Of a stretch of DNA of 64,000 nucleotides, positions 1 through 8,596 are shown in pieces. Below the pieces are notes generated by a model. That model was not told the DNA's origin, did no database searches, and saw only the letters and a list, made by a program, of their open reading frames with translations. The stretch covers positions 1,984,001 to 2,048,000 of the forward strand of contig NZ_JABURM010000005.1 of assembly GCF_014762685.1 (NCBI RefSeq), given 5' to 3'. The position numbers and the translations under genes were made by a program. Each line of letters starts with the position of its first letter. Position 1 is the first letter of the stretch. The stretch is from Gracilimonas sp. (GTDB taxonomy: Bacteria > Bacteroidota > Rhodothermia > Balneolales > Balneolaceae).

Positions 1-649
1 CCCTAAGCAGCCAGCTGTTGACTAAAAACTCCCACGGATACTGTGATTTGCCTTTAAAATGAAAATTATCCCACTGTTCGTTCAGTTCATTCAGTGTGCG
101 CTCTGCTTCTATACGGTCATCATTGGTCATTCGATCCGCAATTCTTTGGATGGCATGAATGCGATACCGTAAATCAATAACGTGCAGGGAATCCAGGCTG
201 TCGGGGGTGATGGTGATTTTTAATTCCGGGTCCGATGAAAAATAACTCAGGGGAGTACCAAAGAAAGCATCATACTGTTCTATGTCCGCAAAATTATTAT
301 CAATTTGATCAGCATCGATGCCCCCTTTCTTAACTTTTTTATAAGTATTGATAAATGCTGTGACAGCTGTAATGAACTTCCTCTTTTCGTCCAGCACTTT
401 ATCCTCAGCCCACAGGCTGTCCTGATCTAAAAAATCCAGTAACAAGGATTCCAGGATTAATTCATACTCTCCTTCTACAAAATAATTATGATACCGGTCC
501 TCCACCTGTTCAAAATGGCGGGAGTCCTTTTCGTCAAAATCATAATTGTTTTCATATGGATCATTTTGTGCATGGATACCGGGTTGGAGCCCCGACACGA
601 ACATGATAAAAAGCAGTGAAAGCAGTTTTAACCGTATTCTTTTATGCAT
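1..649 (-). CDS. Secreted protein of unknown function (3' part cut by window edge)
   Basis: The reading frame opens with ATG at 649 and stays open to the left edge, giving about 216 codons. Residues 1-27 form a clear signal peptide: a basic start (MHKRIRLK), a hydrophobic core and an AXA-like end before QND, so export is likely. The rest is acidic and rich in aromatic residues, and I recognise no domain. The start codon overlaps the end of the upstream hydrolase gene (its stop is at 642-644), which suggests translational coupling and a two-gene operon driven by the promoter at 1773-1801. Confidence 0.7.
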   Translation of the reverse strand, partial: MHKRIRLKLLSLLFIMFVSGLQPGIHAQNDPYENNYDFDEKDSRHFEQVEDRYHNYFVEGEYELILESLLLDFLDQDSLWAEDKVLDEKRKFITAVTAFINTYKKVKKGGIDADQIDNNFADIEQYDAFFGTPLSYFSSDPELKITITPDSLDSLHVIDLRYRIHAIQRIADRMTNDDRIEAERTLNELNEQWDNFHFKGKSQYPWEFLVNSWLLR

Positions 650-1730
650 TACAACCCTCCGAGATTTCTTTAATTTTTTCATAGATAGAATAGCTTTCCA
701 TCAGTACCGGAATGCAATCCAACAAGCCGGATTGCTCATCAATACCCTGTACCAACGGTATTAATTCATTTTCAATGACTTCTTTTGCTTCCCCGATGCA
801 TTTTAACTTCCCTCCGAACTGTGTGGTGCTATCGTAGCTTGAATACGCTTCCTGTATCTCGGCATCTGAAATACAATCGCTTGATATGATGCTTCTAAAT
901 AAAGGGATATGCACTTTGGGATGATCCAGGTAATGTTCAAAAGAATGAATATTCCACTCGTGGAAATGATTGAGTTCCAATGAAGCATATTTATTTCCCC
1001 AGTTTGTGGGAGCAAAAGGAAAAGGCATAAGAAACGGGTCGAACTTATGCCTTACGTTGACAAATGATTTAAAATAGGCCGGGCTCCCTGCGCTGGCAGG
1101 ACGTATAATGGAACTATATGGATCGAAATCAGACTTCATGACCCGGCTGACATTTGCCAGGGTTAAAATTCGCTGAAAGGTCCAGTCTGCGGGTTCAAAT
1201 ACCGCATCCGTATAAAGGTTGCTCCCTAACATGTGGAGAGCATCATGGGTGACAATAGTCCCCAGGCTGTGTGCAATCACCGTACTTGACTGATGATCCG
1301 GATTGTTGTCTTTAATCCAGTTGATCTTTGAGATAAACTGCTCGGTTACATGCGTGCGGATACTTGCCCGATAGGTTACAAAGAAGCGGTAAATTAATAC
1401 GTCGGCGATATGCGTCCAGAAGAATTTCTTTTTATTCTCATCTGCATTCTCAAATACATTCAGTATTTCAGGTATGCTAAGCCCGGGATCAAGTTCTTGG
1501 CTTTCAAGAAAGGCACTCATGTCGGAAGCATGTTCTTTCCAGAGCTGCAGGAGTTCATTTAGCTTTTGGTCGTAACTGATGGGCAGGAAATTGATGCGTT
1601 CCTCAAGGTCAAGGCCTTCAAAGAACGCGTACCTGCCGGCTACTTCTTTAATTTTATTTTTGACATCGTCAGCCCATGAATCTGTCTCATGAACCCCCAT
1701 TCCATGCACTAAGAATAGATTGTGTTTCAT
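642..1730 (-). CDS. Alpha/beta-hydrolase fold protein
   Basis: 362 residues. The protein starts with a hydrophobic strand and an HGMG turn (residues 9-12), typical of the oxyanion region of alpha/beta hydrolases. The nucleophile elbow is AHSLG at 153-157, with Ser155 as the likely catalytic serine; the first glycine of the usual GxSxG is Ala. There is no signal peptide, so a cytoplasmic esterase or lipase-like enzyme is likely, but the substrate is unknown. It overlaps the next gene by 8 bases. The ECF-like promoter at 1773-1801 lies 43 bases upstream of the start. Confidence 0.75.
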   Translation of the reverse strand: MKHNLFLVHGMGVHETDSWADDVKNKIKEVAGRYAFFEGLDLEERINFLPISYDQKLNELLQLWKEHASDMSAFLESQELDPGLSIPEILNVFENADENKKKFFWTHIADVLIYRFFVTYRASIRTHVTEQFISKINWIKDNNPDHQSSTVIAHSLGTIVTHDALHMLGSNLYTDAVFEPADWTFQRILTLANVSRVMKSDFDPYSSIIRPASAGSPAYFKSFVNVRHKFDPFLMPFPFAPTNWGNKYASLELNHFHEWNIHSFEHYLDHPKVHIPLFRSIISSDCISDAEIQEAYSSYDSTTQFGGKLKCIGEAKEVIENELIPLVQGIDEQSGLLDCIPVLMESYSIYEKIKEISEGCNA

Positions 1731-1772
1731 TTTTCCCCGATTTATTTTTTGATCATTGCTTCACTTGTATAG

Positions 1773-1801
1773 GTAAGAGTGATTTCAAAGCAATTCCTTA
1801 C
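1773..1801 (-). promoter_or_regulatory. ECF-type promoter, site 1
   Basis: On the minus strand GTAAGGA (1795-1801), 15 bases, then CTCTTAC (1773-1779), preceded by a T-rich run. It ends 43 bases before the hydrolase start. It is one of six sites in the window with this exact spacing. Confidence 0.65.
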
Positions 1802-1962
1802 AAAAAAAATTAATTTTTTTGCCACGAAAGCTCGAAAACACGAAAAGCAATGGAACGTGGATGAGGTGGATTGGAGGCTGTTTCTGCAATCACCGGTTCT
1901 GAACCACGATTTTCAGGTTTGGGATTTCCTTGATTATGAAACGATCCCGGGGGTTGGGCAAG

Positions 1963-1996
1963 GGAACATCCAACACCCAACACGGAACATCCAATG
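1963..1996. repeat. Heptad repeat run (GGAACAT/CCAACAC type)
   Basis: Successive 7-mers GGAACAT, CCAACAC, CCAACAC, GGAACAT, CCAATGA run without gaps. A partial complementary arm (TGTTGG) follows at about 2021-2027. It belongs to the heptad-repeat class seen at many gene junctions in this window. Confidence 0.5.
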
Positions 1997-2050
1997 AAGA
2001 AGTTTTCACGTAGATATTCTGTGTTGGTTATGCATTATTGGGTGATATGG

Positions 2051-2107
2051 ACTTAGTTTGAGGCAGAGCCTCTATGGGGCATCACGGAGCGGAGCCCCGT
2101 GACGAGG
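2051..2107. repeat. REP-like double hairpin, family A copy 1
   Basis: Two adjacent inverted repeats: GAGGC-AGA-GCCTC (2060-2072), and TCACGG (2082-2087) with CCGTGA (2097-2102). A close copy lies at 17489-17543 and a decayed one at 18076-18122. Non-coding. Confidence 0.65.
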
Positions 2108-2130
2108 GTCGGGTAGCGTTAGGGTAACCG

Positions 2131-3615
2131 CTATTCCTCTGTCCGGGAGCGTTTCAGATGCGCTTTTCTTCCCTCTCGCACCACGGTCTCAATGATTTCA
2201 GCAATATCCTTTTCAGATGTTCTGAAATTCACAATGCAGGCCCTCAAACAATAATTTCCCTTCACCACGGCGTTCGACAGAAAAACTTTTCCCCCGGCCT
2301 GCAGTTCATTCAAAAGTTCATTGTTCAGTTGATTCAGATAATCGTCGTTTTTGGGGTGATCCAATGGGACATACCGGAAGGCCGTAATGCTTAAATTTTG
2401 GGAAACGGCTTCTAATTCGGGATGTTTTTCCGCAAGGGCGAATAGCATTTCAGAGAGTTCAATGTCTTCACTGATGAGTTGTTCATACCCGCTTCGGCCG
2501 ACTTGCTGTAATGAGAGCCAAACTTTTAACGCCCGGAAACCGCGGGAGTTTTGCAGTCCGTATTCATAAAAATTTTGGGCAAACTCGTTTGCATGGGTGC
2601 TGAAGTTATAATATTCGGGATGTGAACTATAGGTGTCGAGTAAATGCTGAGGGTTTTTGATTAAGGTGCATCCGGCTTCCAGCGGGGCATATAGCCATTT
2701 ATGCGGGTCCAGGGCAATAGAATCTGCTTCTTTAATTCCTTCAAACACGGGCCTGAGTTTTGGGATAATGGCTGCAGGCATCCCATAAGCCCCGTCAATG
2801 TGGAACCACAAATCATATTTTTTGCAAATCGCTGCGATTGTACTCAGATCATCCACCACGCCCGTGCTCACATCACCGGCCGTGCCGATGACCATTAGCG
2901 GGATACATTTATTATCCAGGTCTTTTTTAATGGCCGCTTCCAGAGCCTGGTTATCCATCTTGTTGGAGTCGTCAGTTGGTATCCATCGTATAGAATCCGT
3001 ACCCAGACCAAATAATATTGCGGCTTTTTCAATCCAGGTATGGGTGGTTTGAGAACAGTAAACCGTTAATTGATGGGGGGAATTTTGAATCCCTTCTTCC
3101 TTAATACTCTTTGGCGCCTTTGCCGTTCTTGCTGCCAGGAATGCCGTGAAATTGGCCATGTTCCCTCCGCTGACCAATATGCCGCCATAGTCGGATGAGA
3201 CCCCGATAAATTCGCAAAGCCATCTGACGGTCTGTTTTTCAATTTCAGTGGCAATGGGACTTAAGATATGGGCTCCCACATTTGGGTTGACTGAAGCGGC
3301 CAGTAAATCTGCTAATGCTCCAATGGGGGCCGCCGAAGAAGTAATGTATCCCAAAAACTTAGGATGTCCGTTAAGCAAAGAATGGTCGATCAATAAATCA
3401 GTGGCAGTAGAAATTAATTCCGCTGCGGGCTTTCCGGTTTCAGGCAGTTCGAAGTTTCCTAAAATATCTTGTAACTGACCCGGACTTTCATTCGGAGTAA
3501 CCGGCTTCTGATCAATTGAATGAATGAACTCAGAAATATCATCGATGAGCTGATGTCCGATTTTTCGGAATTCTTCCTTATCCATTTCAATGGATGACTT
3601 TCTGATCTTTGACAT
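2131..3615 (-). CDS. Pyridoxal-phosphate-dependent group II amino acid decarboxylase
   Basis: 494 residues, the usual length for this family (aromatic amino acid, glutamate, histidine or tyrosine decarboxylases). Lys306 in the DPHKW motif is the expected Schiff-base lysine. Asp274 in HIDGAYG should bind the pyridine nitrogen, and His192 in the TTHTW segment should stack on the cofactor. VSGGNMAN (148-155) is the phosphate-binding region. The substrate cannot be read from sequence; an aromatic L-amino acid is plausible given tyrosine and phenylacetate catabolism elsewhere in the window. The following gene on this strand lies across the 400-base gap, so it is probably transcribed alone or with the VOC protein upstream. 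Confidence 0.85.
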   Translation of the reverse strand: MSKIRKSSIEMDKEEFRKIGHQLIDDISEFIHSIDQKPVTPNESPGQLQDILGNFELPETGKPAAELISTATDLLIDHSLLNGHPKFLGYITSSAAPIGALADLLAASVNPNVGAHILSPIATEIEKQTVRWLCEFIGVSSDYGGILVSGGNMANFTAFLAARTAKAPKSIKEEGIQNSPHQLTVYCSQTTHTWIEKAAILFGLGTDSIRWIPTDDSNKMDNQALEAAIKKDLDNKCIPLMVIGTAGDVSTGVVDDLSTIAAICKKYDLWFHIDGAYGMPAAIIPKLRPVFEGIKEADSIALDPHKWLYAPLEAGCTLIKNPQHLLDTYSSHPEYYNFSTHANEFAQNFYEYGLQNSRGFRALKVWLSLQQVGRSGYEQLISEDIELSEMLFALAEKHPELEAVSQNLSITAFRYVPLDHPKNDDYLNQLNNELLNELQAGGKVFLSNAVVKGNYCLRACIVNFRTSEKDIAEIIETVVREGRKAHLKRSRTEE

Positions 3616-3677
3616 GGTTTTATCCTTTTATGAATGTGTTACAACGGTCGGCAGCTTTTGTCTTGCGTTGCTTTTAC

Positions 3678-4136
3678 CTATTTATCTTTATCACTGATTT
3701 CTTCTGCCAGTCCAATCAGAAGCCCCTCAACTCCCCTGATATAGCACAGTCGATATGCGTTCTCATACTGAACGATTTCTCCAACGAGTTGTGCACCCTT
3801 CCCGGTCAGCCTGGATACCATCTCGTCAATGTCTTCAACGGTGAACATGGCACGCAGATAACCGAGTGCATTTACAGGTGCAGTCCGATGGTCTGATTTG
3901 ACCGGGGGAGTGATGAATTTTGAAAGTTCGATCCGGCTGTGTCCATCCGGAGTAACCATCATGGCAACCTCCACACACTGAGAACCGAGTCCGGTAACCC
4001 GGCCGGCCCATTCTCCTTCTATGGTTCCCCGGCCTTCCAGCTTTAAGCCAATCTCCGAGAAAAACGAAATAGCATCATCCAGGGATTCTACGACGATGCC
4101 GACATTGTCCATTCTCAGTAATCTGTTTTTTGTCAT
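3678..4136 (-). CDS. VOC (glyoxalase/bleomycin-resistance fold) family protein
   Basis: 152 residues with two beta-alpha-beta-beta-beta modules. The first opens with RMDNVGIVVESLDDAISFF (about 8-26). The second holds LGYLRAMFTVEDIDEMV, and an RLCYIRGVEG-like segment ends the sheet. VOC proteins bind a metal and act as lyases, isomerases or dioxygenases; the usual first-strand His is replaced by Asn here, so the metal set may be altered. It lies 62 bases upstream of the decarboxylase on the same strand and may share its transcript. Function unassigned. Confidence 0.75.
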   Translation of the reverse strand: MTKNRLLRMDNVGIVVESLDDAISFFSEIGLKLEGRGTIEGEWAGRVTGLGSQCVEVAMMVTPDGHSRIELSKFITPPVKSDHRTAPVNALGYLRAMFTVEDIDEMVSRLTGKGAQLVGEIVQYENAYRLCYIRGVEGLLIGLAEEISDKDK

Positions 4137-4437
4137 TGTTTTATTCTTTATCAGGTTATTTTCAATTGAATTTCGGGTCCGGCATTCCCGGAATGAAGAG
4201 GATAAAATGAAGAAATAGGGATTAATATCAAAGCACGGACCTCGTGCTACTCCGACAAACCAGGGGGGTAATCCCGGAGATAAATATCTTAGTCTGCAAC
4301 AAGACCAAAAGCGGAAGGTTTTTTCTTACACCCAAAAGCGGAAATGACGGACATAATAAAGCCTCTCTTTTCATTACTGTTTTTAAAAACAGATTAAGTT
4401 CATTTCTGTTTGTAGCATTAACCTAAAACAAACCATC

Positions 4438-4638
4438 ATGTCTTTAGCTAAAGTTATTGAAGTGATTGCTGAGGGAAATACCATGGAAAAAGCCGTGGAA
4501 AATGCCGTAAGTCAAGCTTCTAAAACCGTTCAAAATATCAGAAGTATAAACTGTGAAAATATACAGGCCATCGTAGAAGATAATCGCATTAAGAAATACA
4601 GAGTCAATGCAAAAGTGACTTTTGTGGTGAATGACTGA
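4438..4638 (+). CDS. Dodecin family flavin-storage-like protein
   Basis: 66 residues, matching dodecin length and pattern: a KVIEV first strand, a helix with EKAVENAVSQASKTV (19-33), then strands ending YRVNAKVTFVVND. Dodecins form hollow dodecamers that bind flavin or CoA. The tryptophan usual in the NLRW-type segment is absent: the equivalent stretch is NIRSIN. Flavin stacking as in classical dodecins may therefore be lost. The gene stands alone on the plus strand between minus-strand genes. Confidence 0.85.
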   Translation: MSLAKVIEVIAEGNTMEKAVENAVSQASKTVQNIRSINCENIQAIVEDNRIKKYRVNAKVTFVVND

Positions 4639-5089
4639 TCTTAATACGCAATCGGATTGCCATTCGTAATCGGGATTGGGTTCATCTGAGTACCAGGGGA
4701 ATGACATTGGCATATATTGAGTCAGGCAGTGATGCATTATTGCGCCGGAAGTAATTGGGAAGAGGGTTTTGAGGGTGGTTTGGGCAATGGAGCTCACCCC
4801 GCCAGCGGACCCTTCCTTGTTCCTTCCCTAACGCGCAGGCGCGCCAAGGAAGTAGACGCTAATAAAAGCTCGGTGATTAATTTTAGCTTCCATTCCGAAA
4901 AGACTCCCTCTAAAGCTCAAATACCATTCATAGCCACCACTGCCCCAAGGCGTCCTCTTTCCCTTGACGCATACCGGCTGATATGTAACGGTTTCTTAAA
5001 AAGCCGAGATAGCTTAAACAATTACCAATCTCACAACAAAGTGCGTTAGGGAAAGAGACATTGATAGGGTCAGAGTAATTTAAAATTAA
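4639..5089. other. Intergenic region, no supported gene
   Basis: About 450 bases between the dodecin and the CoA ligase 3' end. It has a short GCAATC/GATTGC palindrome just after the dodecin and a longer imperfect inverted repeat (CTTCCTTG near 4812, CAAGGAAG near 4846). An open frame at 4717-5049 has no recognisable protein features and crosses these repeats, so it is not called. Confidence 0.6.
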
Positions 5090-6736
5090 TCATTTCCTGA
5101 ATTGAACTTCTTTCCACTCCTCAAACAAGTGCGCCACCTTCAGCCGCTGGTATTTCCCCGTTGAGGTTACCGGCAGCTGATCTCCAAATACCACCACTTT
5201 CGGGGCTTTGGAAAACGGGAGATGTTGCCGGCAATAATCCAGAATGGCTTGTTCGTCTTTACCGGCTCCTTCTTTGAGCTGAACATACGCCCCCACCTCT
5301 TCCCCATACCAATCGTTTTCGAAACCCACGGCTATCCCGGCTTTCACGCCCGGGGCTTTGTTGATCACTTCATCTATTTCCAGGGGCGCCAGGTTTATTC
5401 CCCCGCGGATAATGAGCTCTTTCAGCCTTCCCGTAATGAAGAAGTATGGGTTTCCGTCCCTGTCTTTTTGGATAAAACCTTCGTCGCCGCTACGGAACCA
5501 CCCGTTTTTGAATGCGGATTCATTGGCTTCACGGTTGTTGAAGTAGCCCTTCATCACATTCACCCCGCGGATCACAATTTCGCCCCGTTCTCCCTCCGGA
5601 ACCGAATGTCCTTCTTCATCCTGTATATCCATTTCGTTGGCCGGAACCGGGATACCGATGCTTGGGTATCCAAAATCACGCATCCATTTGTTGTGCTCTT
5701 CTTTGGGTTGATCCACCGGAATAAAGCAGGAATAACAGGTGGTTTCGGAAAGTCCGTATCCGTGAATGATGGGGATATCAAATTTCTCCTCGAAGTTCTG
5801 AGCTACTTTTACCGTCAGCGGCCCAGCCCCACAAATGATATGCCTGAATTGAGCGGATTTGGGAGCTTCTTTGCCTTCATAATAATTCGTCAGATATTGC
5901 AGTAATGTCGGGACTACGCTTACAATGTGAACCTGCTCTTCTTCGATAGCGCTAAAAAAGTGTCCGGGACTGAATTTTTGATTTAAAACCGTAGATCCCC
6001 CCGCGAAGAATGGGGTGATCATCGTTACCACAGTACCGTTAACGTGGTGAATTGGCAATACACACATCATTCTTGTTTGACCATCAATGTTATGCCATTG
6101 ACTGATGGTTCGAGCATCCTCCAGCAAATTCCGCTGCGTTAATACCACCCCTTTGGGCTTCCCGGTAGTACCCGAGGTAAACACAATCAACGCTTCCGAT
6201 TCAATGTTGATTTTAGCTTCCTTCAGTTCTCCCTCTTTGTTTGAAAAAGCTTCCACGGAATCGCCACAAACCACGAGTTCTATCTCAGCCAACGAGTCTT
6301 CCTTTTTGATGATGGTCTTCACCCGTTCGGCATAATCTTCGCGAACCAAGGCCAGCTTCACTTCTGCATTTTCCAGGATGTAGGCAATGCGGTTGTCATC
6401 TTCCCCCAAATTAACCGGCACCACCACCAGTCCGCAAAACCAAGCCGCAAAATACTGTATCACGGTATGCCAGTGGTTGTGAGATATAGTGGCAACTTTA
6501 TCCCCGTGCTGAAGTCCTTTGGACTGAAAAAAGCGGGCGGTATTCAATACCCGTTCATAAAACTCCCTATAGGAAATCTCCGTACGCTGCTGATTTTCAT
6601 CCCGATACACCAGGTACGTTTTATCACTTCCTATGCCCCGCTTAAGCAAGCTGACAAAATCATCCCTCAAATCCGGCAGTGGATGTGTAATACTCCGGGC
6701 ATGGGCAATTTTATCGTCTAAGGTATGTAATTCCAT
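5090..6736 (-). CDS. Acyl-CoA synthetase (AMP-forming), class I adenylate-forming enzyme
   Basis: 548 residues, a normal length for the ANL superfamily. The P-loop motif VFTSGTTGKPKG is at 185-196. HGYGLSET gives the A5 motif near 325, GWFRSGDEG the adenylate-binding aspartate near 420, and STGKYQR near the C-terminus carries the catalytic lysine. It activates a carboxylic acid to its CoA thioester. The acid is uncertain: fatty or aromatic acids fit equally. It does not look like PaaK, which is about 440 residues and of different layout, so the phenylacetate-CoA ligase for the paa operon is not shown here. Apparently monocistronic. Confidence 0.85.
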   Translation of the reverse strand: MELHTLDDKIAHARSITHPLPDLRDDFVSLLKRGIGSDKTYLVYRDENQQRTEISYREFYERVLNTARFFQSKGLQHGDKVATISHNHWHTVIQYFAAWFCGLVVVPVNLGEDDNRIAYILENAEVKLALVREDYAERVKTIIKKEDSLAEIELVVCGDSVEAFSNKEGELKEAKINIESEALIVFTSGTTGKPKGVVLTQRNLLEDARTISQWHNIDGQTRMMCVLPIHHVNGTVVTMITPFFAGGSTVLNQKFSPGHFFSAIEEEQVHIVSVVPTLLQYLTNYYEGKEAPKSAQFRHIICGAGPLTVKVAQNFEEKFDIPIIHGYGLSETTCYSCFIPVDQPKEEHNKWMRDFGYPSIGIPVPANEMDIQDEEGHSVPEGERGEIVIRGVNVMKGYFNNREANESAFKNGWFRSGDEGFIQKDRDGNPYFFITGRLKELIIRGGINLAPLEIDEVINKAPGVKAGIAVGFENDWYGEEVGAYVQLKEGAGKDEQAILDYCRQHLPFSKAPKVVVFGDQLPVTSTGKYQRLKVAHLFEEWKEVQFRK

Positions 6737-7101
6737 TGCACTCCATTTTTCGTTTGTGCAAATGGTAGCAGATGAAAGTTAAAAAGGCAAGAGCAGCCTT
6801 TGGGTTAACATGATTGATTAGCGATTAACCGATAGACCGAACTGCGATGGACGAATTCTCTCCTGCTCGTAATGACGGGTTTTAATAGCGTTACCTCAGA
6901 GTGAAGTCCTCCCTTGAGGGAGGTGCCGACCGAATGGGAGGCGGAGGGCGTTGGTGCCAGGGGCGGGATAGCTTTTTTGCTGCATCAAATCAATAGGTGC
7001 GGAGACAGAATTCAACTACGGGGACCCGGAGGTCCCGGCGGGCGTTCCCAATGGGGACGTTGGGAACGAGTGAATCAGGAAAAGACCGATAAGTTAATAA
7101 A
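6737..7101. other. Intergenic region with hairpins, no gene seen
   Basis: 365 bases between the M24 peptidase 3' end and the ligase 5' end. It holds a CCTCCC/GGGAGG hairpin near 6907-6922 and the family B REP-like element at 7020-7068. No open frame has protein-like composition. Confidence 0.6.
7020..7068. repeat. REP-like hairpin, family B copy 1
   Basis: A GGGACC/GGTCCC palindrome followed by GTTCCCAA (7044-7051) and TTGGGAAC (7060-7067). A related copy is at 16122-16155, sharing the GGCGGG lead-in and the CGTTGGGAACGA end. Confidence 0.6.
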
Positions 7102-8448
7102 TCATTGTTTGGCAGGAGTACGGGGAATGGTCATAATCTCTCGTTGTCTTCCATCGATGTACCACACGCCTGTGCTGTCAAAAAAGGCATCTTCTTCCAG
7201 CATAATGCGAATTTCCTTGCCCCATTCTTCAATATGAGTTGCAGCATTAAGCTCAATGGAATAGGCGGTATTCAAGTGCAGGGGATAGTCACCGTCTCCC
7301 GGCACGCCTTCCTGTGCATCCCACATCCCCAATGTAGTTCCTGCCGCATGGCCATGATAACCTATCGGATGGGTATAGATGCTTGGCTTGAGGCCTTCAT
7401 CAATGGCTTGTTGCCGCGACATTTTCAGCACCTCATTCCCGGTTCTGCCCTCCTTGAAATTATTGGTAAAGATATCCTGAAGCCGATTTCCATTTCGAAA
7501 GGCTTGTTTCAGGTATTCAGGAACTTCGGTTTCTCCGGGGCGAAGCACGTAGGCATGCTGTTGAGTGTCTGTATTCAGGCGCAAATACTTAATACCGAAA
7601 TCCACATGAAGTAAATCCCCGGGCTGAATTACGTTTTCCCCGGGCCGGCTGTCAAAGGTTCTCAGGTGATCAAAAGATTCCGGATCAGCCCGCTGAATGG
7701 ATACGCTGGGATGAAACCATGTAATCAATTTTAAATCACGGATCTTTTCCCTGTACCACCAAACTACATCCTCGGTAGTCGTTACTCCGGGTTGAATCAC
7801 CCGATCGGAAAATCCTTCTGCGATAATTTCATGGGCAATGCGGACAATTTGTGGGTAGATCTGCATTTCTTTTTCAGTACGGGTTTCAAGCCAGCCCACA
7901 GCCAGTTTTTCAGCCGATACTAAACGATTACTGTACTTTGTTCCGAGCGCTGCTTTCATTTCTTCATGATCGGTAACCACCAAACCGTCTGCATGTCCCC
8001 ATATCGAAGAGATATTGATCCCAATTTTTTCCGGATCCCGTTCTTCAACTATTTCCGCTAATCTTTTCCATTGATCCGGTTCTTCCTCCGGCTCCCATGC
8101 ACGCTTGAACATTTCACCCACATCATAGCGAGCCACGGCCAGTGTTTCCACATTCCCGTTTCCAAGATGATGCATTACCAAGATCGTGCGCCTGCGAGCA
8201 GTATGCCATGTTGCAGGCAGCAAGGTCTCTATGACCGGGTCTTCATTATACTCCCGGGAAACCACAACCCACATATCGATCCCGGTGCGCTCCATTAGAT
8301 CAGGGAGTACATTCTCAATCTTGTCTTTGAGAAGATCATCAATCACTGCTGCACGTTCTTTCAAGGGAAGAATATGCGGATAACTTTGCCCAAAACTCTG
8401 GGTATGTGCTAATAAAAGTAATAGAGGGAGAAGTATAAATTTTTTCAT
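7102..8448 (-). CDS. Secreted M24-family metallopeptidase (Xaa-Pro aminopeptidase-like)
   Basis: About 448 residues from the preferred start at 8448, where MKKFILLPLLLLLAHTQSFG gives a clear signal peptide; an in-frame ATG at 8469 would only add seven residues. The pita-bread domain fills the C-terminal half. Expected metal ligands are visible: Asp in LHVDFG, Asp in NTDTQQ, His in HPIGYHGH, and two Glu in the IELNAAT and IMLEEDAFF segments. The enzyme probably acts in the periplasm or outside the cell on peptides. The upstream terminator-like hairpin at 8539-8569 separates it from the LVIVD gene. Confidence 0.85.
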   Translation of the reverse strand: MKKFILLPLLLLLAHTQSFGQSYPHILPLKERAAVIDDLLKDKIENVLPDLMERTGIDMWVVVSREYNEDPVIETLLPATWHTARRRTILVMHHLGNGNVETLAVARYDVGEMFKRAWEPEEEPDQWKRLAEIVEERDPEKIGINISSIWGHADGLVVTDHEEMKAALGTKYSNRLVSAEKLAVGWLETRTEKEMQIYPQIVRIAHEIIAEGFSDRVIQPGVTTTEDVVWWYREKIRDLKLITWFHPSVSIQRADPESFDHLRTFDSRPGENVIQPGDLLHVDFGIKYLRLNTDTQQHAYVLRPGETEVPEYLKQAFRNGNRLQDIFTNNFKEGRTGNEVLKMSRQQAIDEGLKPSIYTHPIGYHGHAAGTTLGMWDAQEGVPGDGDYPLHLNTAYSIELNAATHIEEWGKEIRIMLEEDAFFDSTGVWYIDGRQREIMTIPRTPAKQ

Positions 8449-8533
8449 GCGAACTGAGTATGTATTCAAATTTTGGTCATGAATATGATTAGGAATCTTC
8501 AGAGGTGCAAGAGCTTATGGATAAAGCATAGAC

Positions 8534-8569
8534 AAAAAAAATCCTGCCCCGAATAACCGGGCAGGATTT
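8534..8569 (-). terminator. Intrinsic terminator after the LVIVD lipoprotein gene
   Basis: An 11-bp stem AAATCCTGCCC / GGGCAGGATTT (8539-8549 and 8559-8569), read on the minus strand and followed by a run of T (8534-8540). It lies 28 bases past the stop at 8597. Confidence 0.85.
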
Positions 8570-8596
8570 AAATTAGATCAGATTGTTCGAATACTT

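Larger units (their letters stand above)
1731..2130. other. Intergenic region with promoter, heptad repeats and a REP-like element
   Basis: 400 bases without a credible gene. It holds the ECF-like promoter for the hydrolase (1773-1801), a run of degenerate heptamers (1963-1996) and a double-hairpin REP-like element (2051-2107). A short open frame at 1779-1997 is made of this repeat material and is not taken as a gene. Confidence 0.7.

Noticed and set aside
4717-5049. 110-residue open frame after the dodecin
   Set aside because: It runs across inverted repeats, has no domain or coding-like composition, and neither strand shows a coupled gene.
5222-5905. 227-residue plus-strand frame inside the CoA ligase gene
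   Set aside because: It is fully antisense to the adenylate-forming enzyme, which has all its motifs. No protein family fits the frame.
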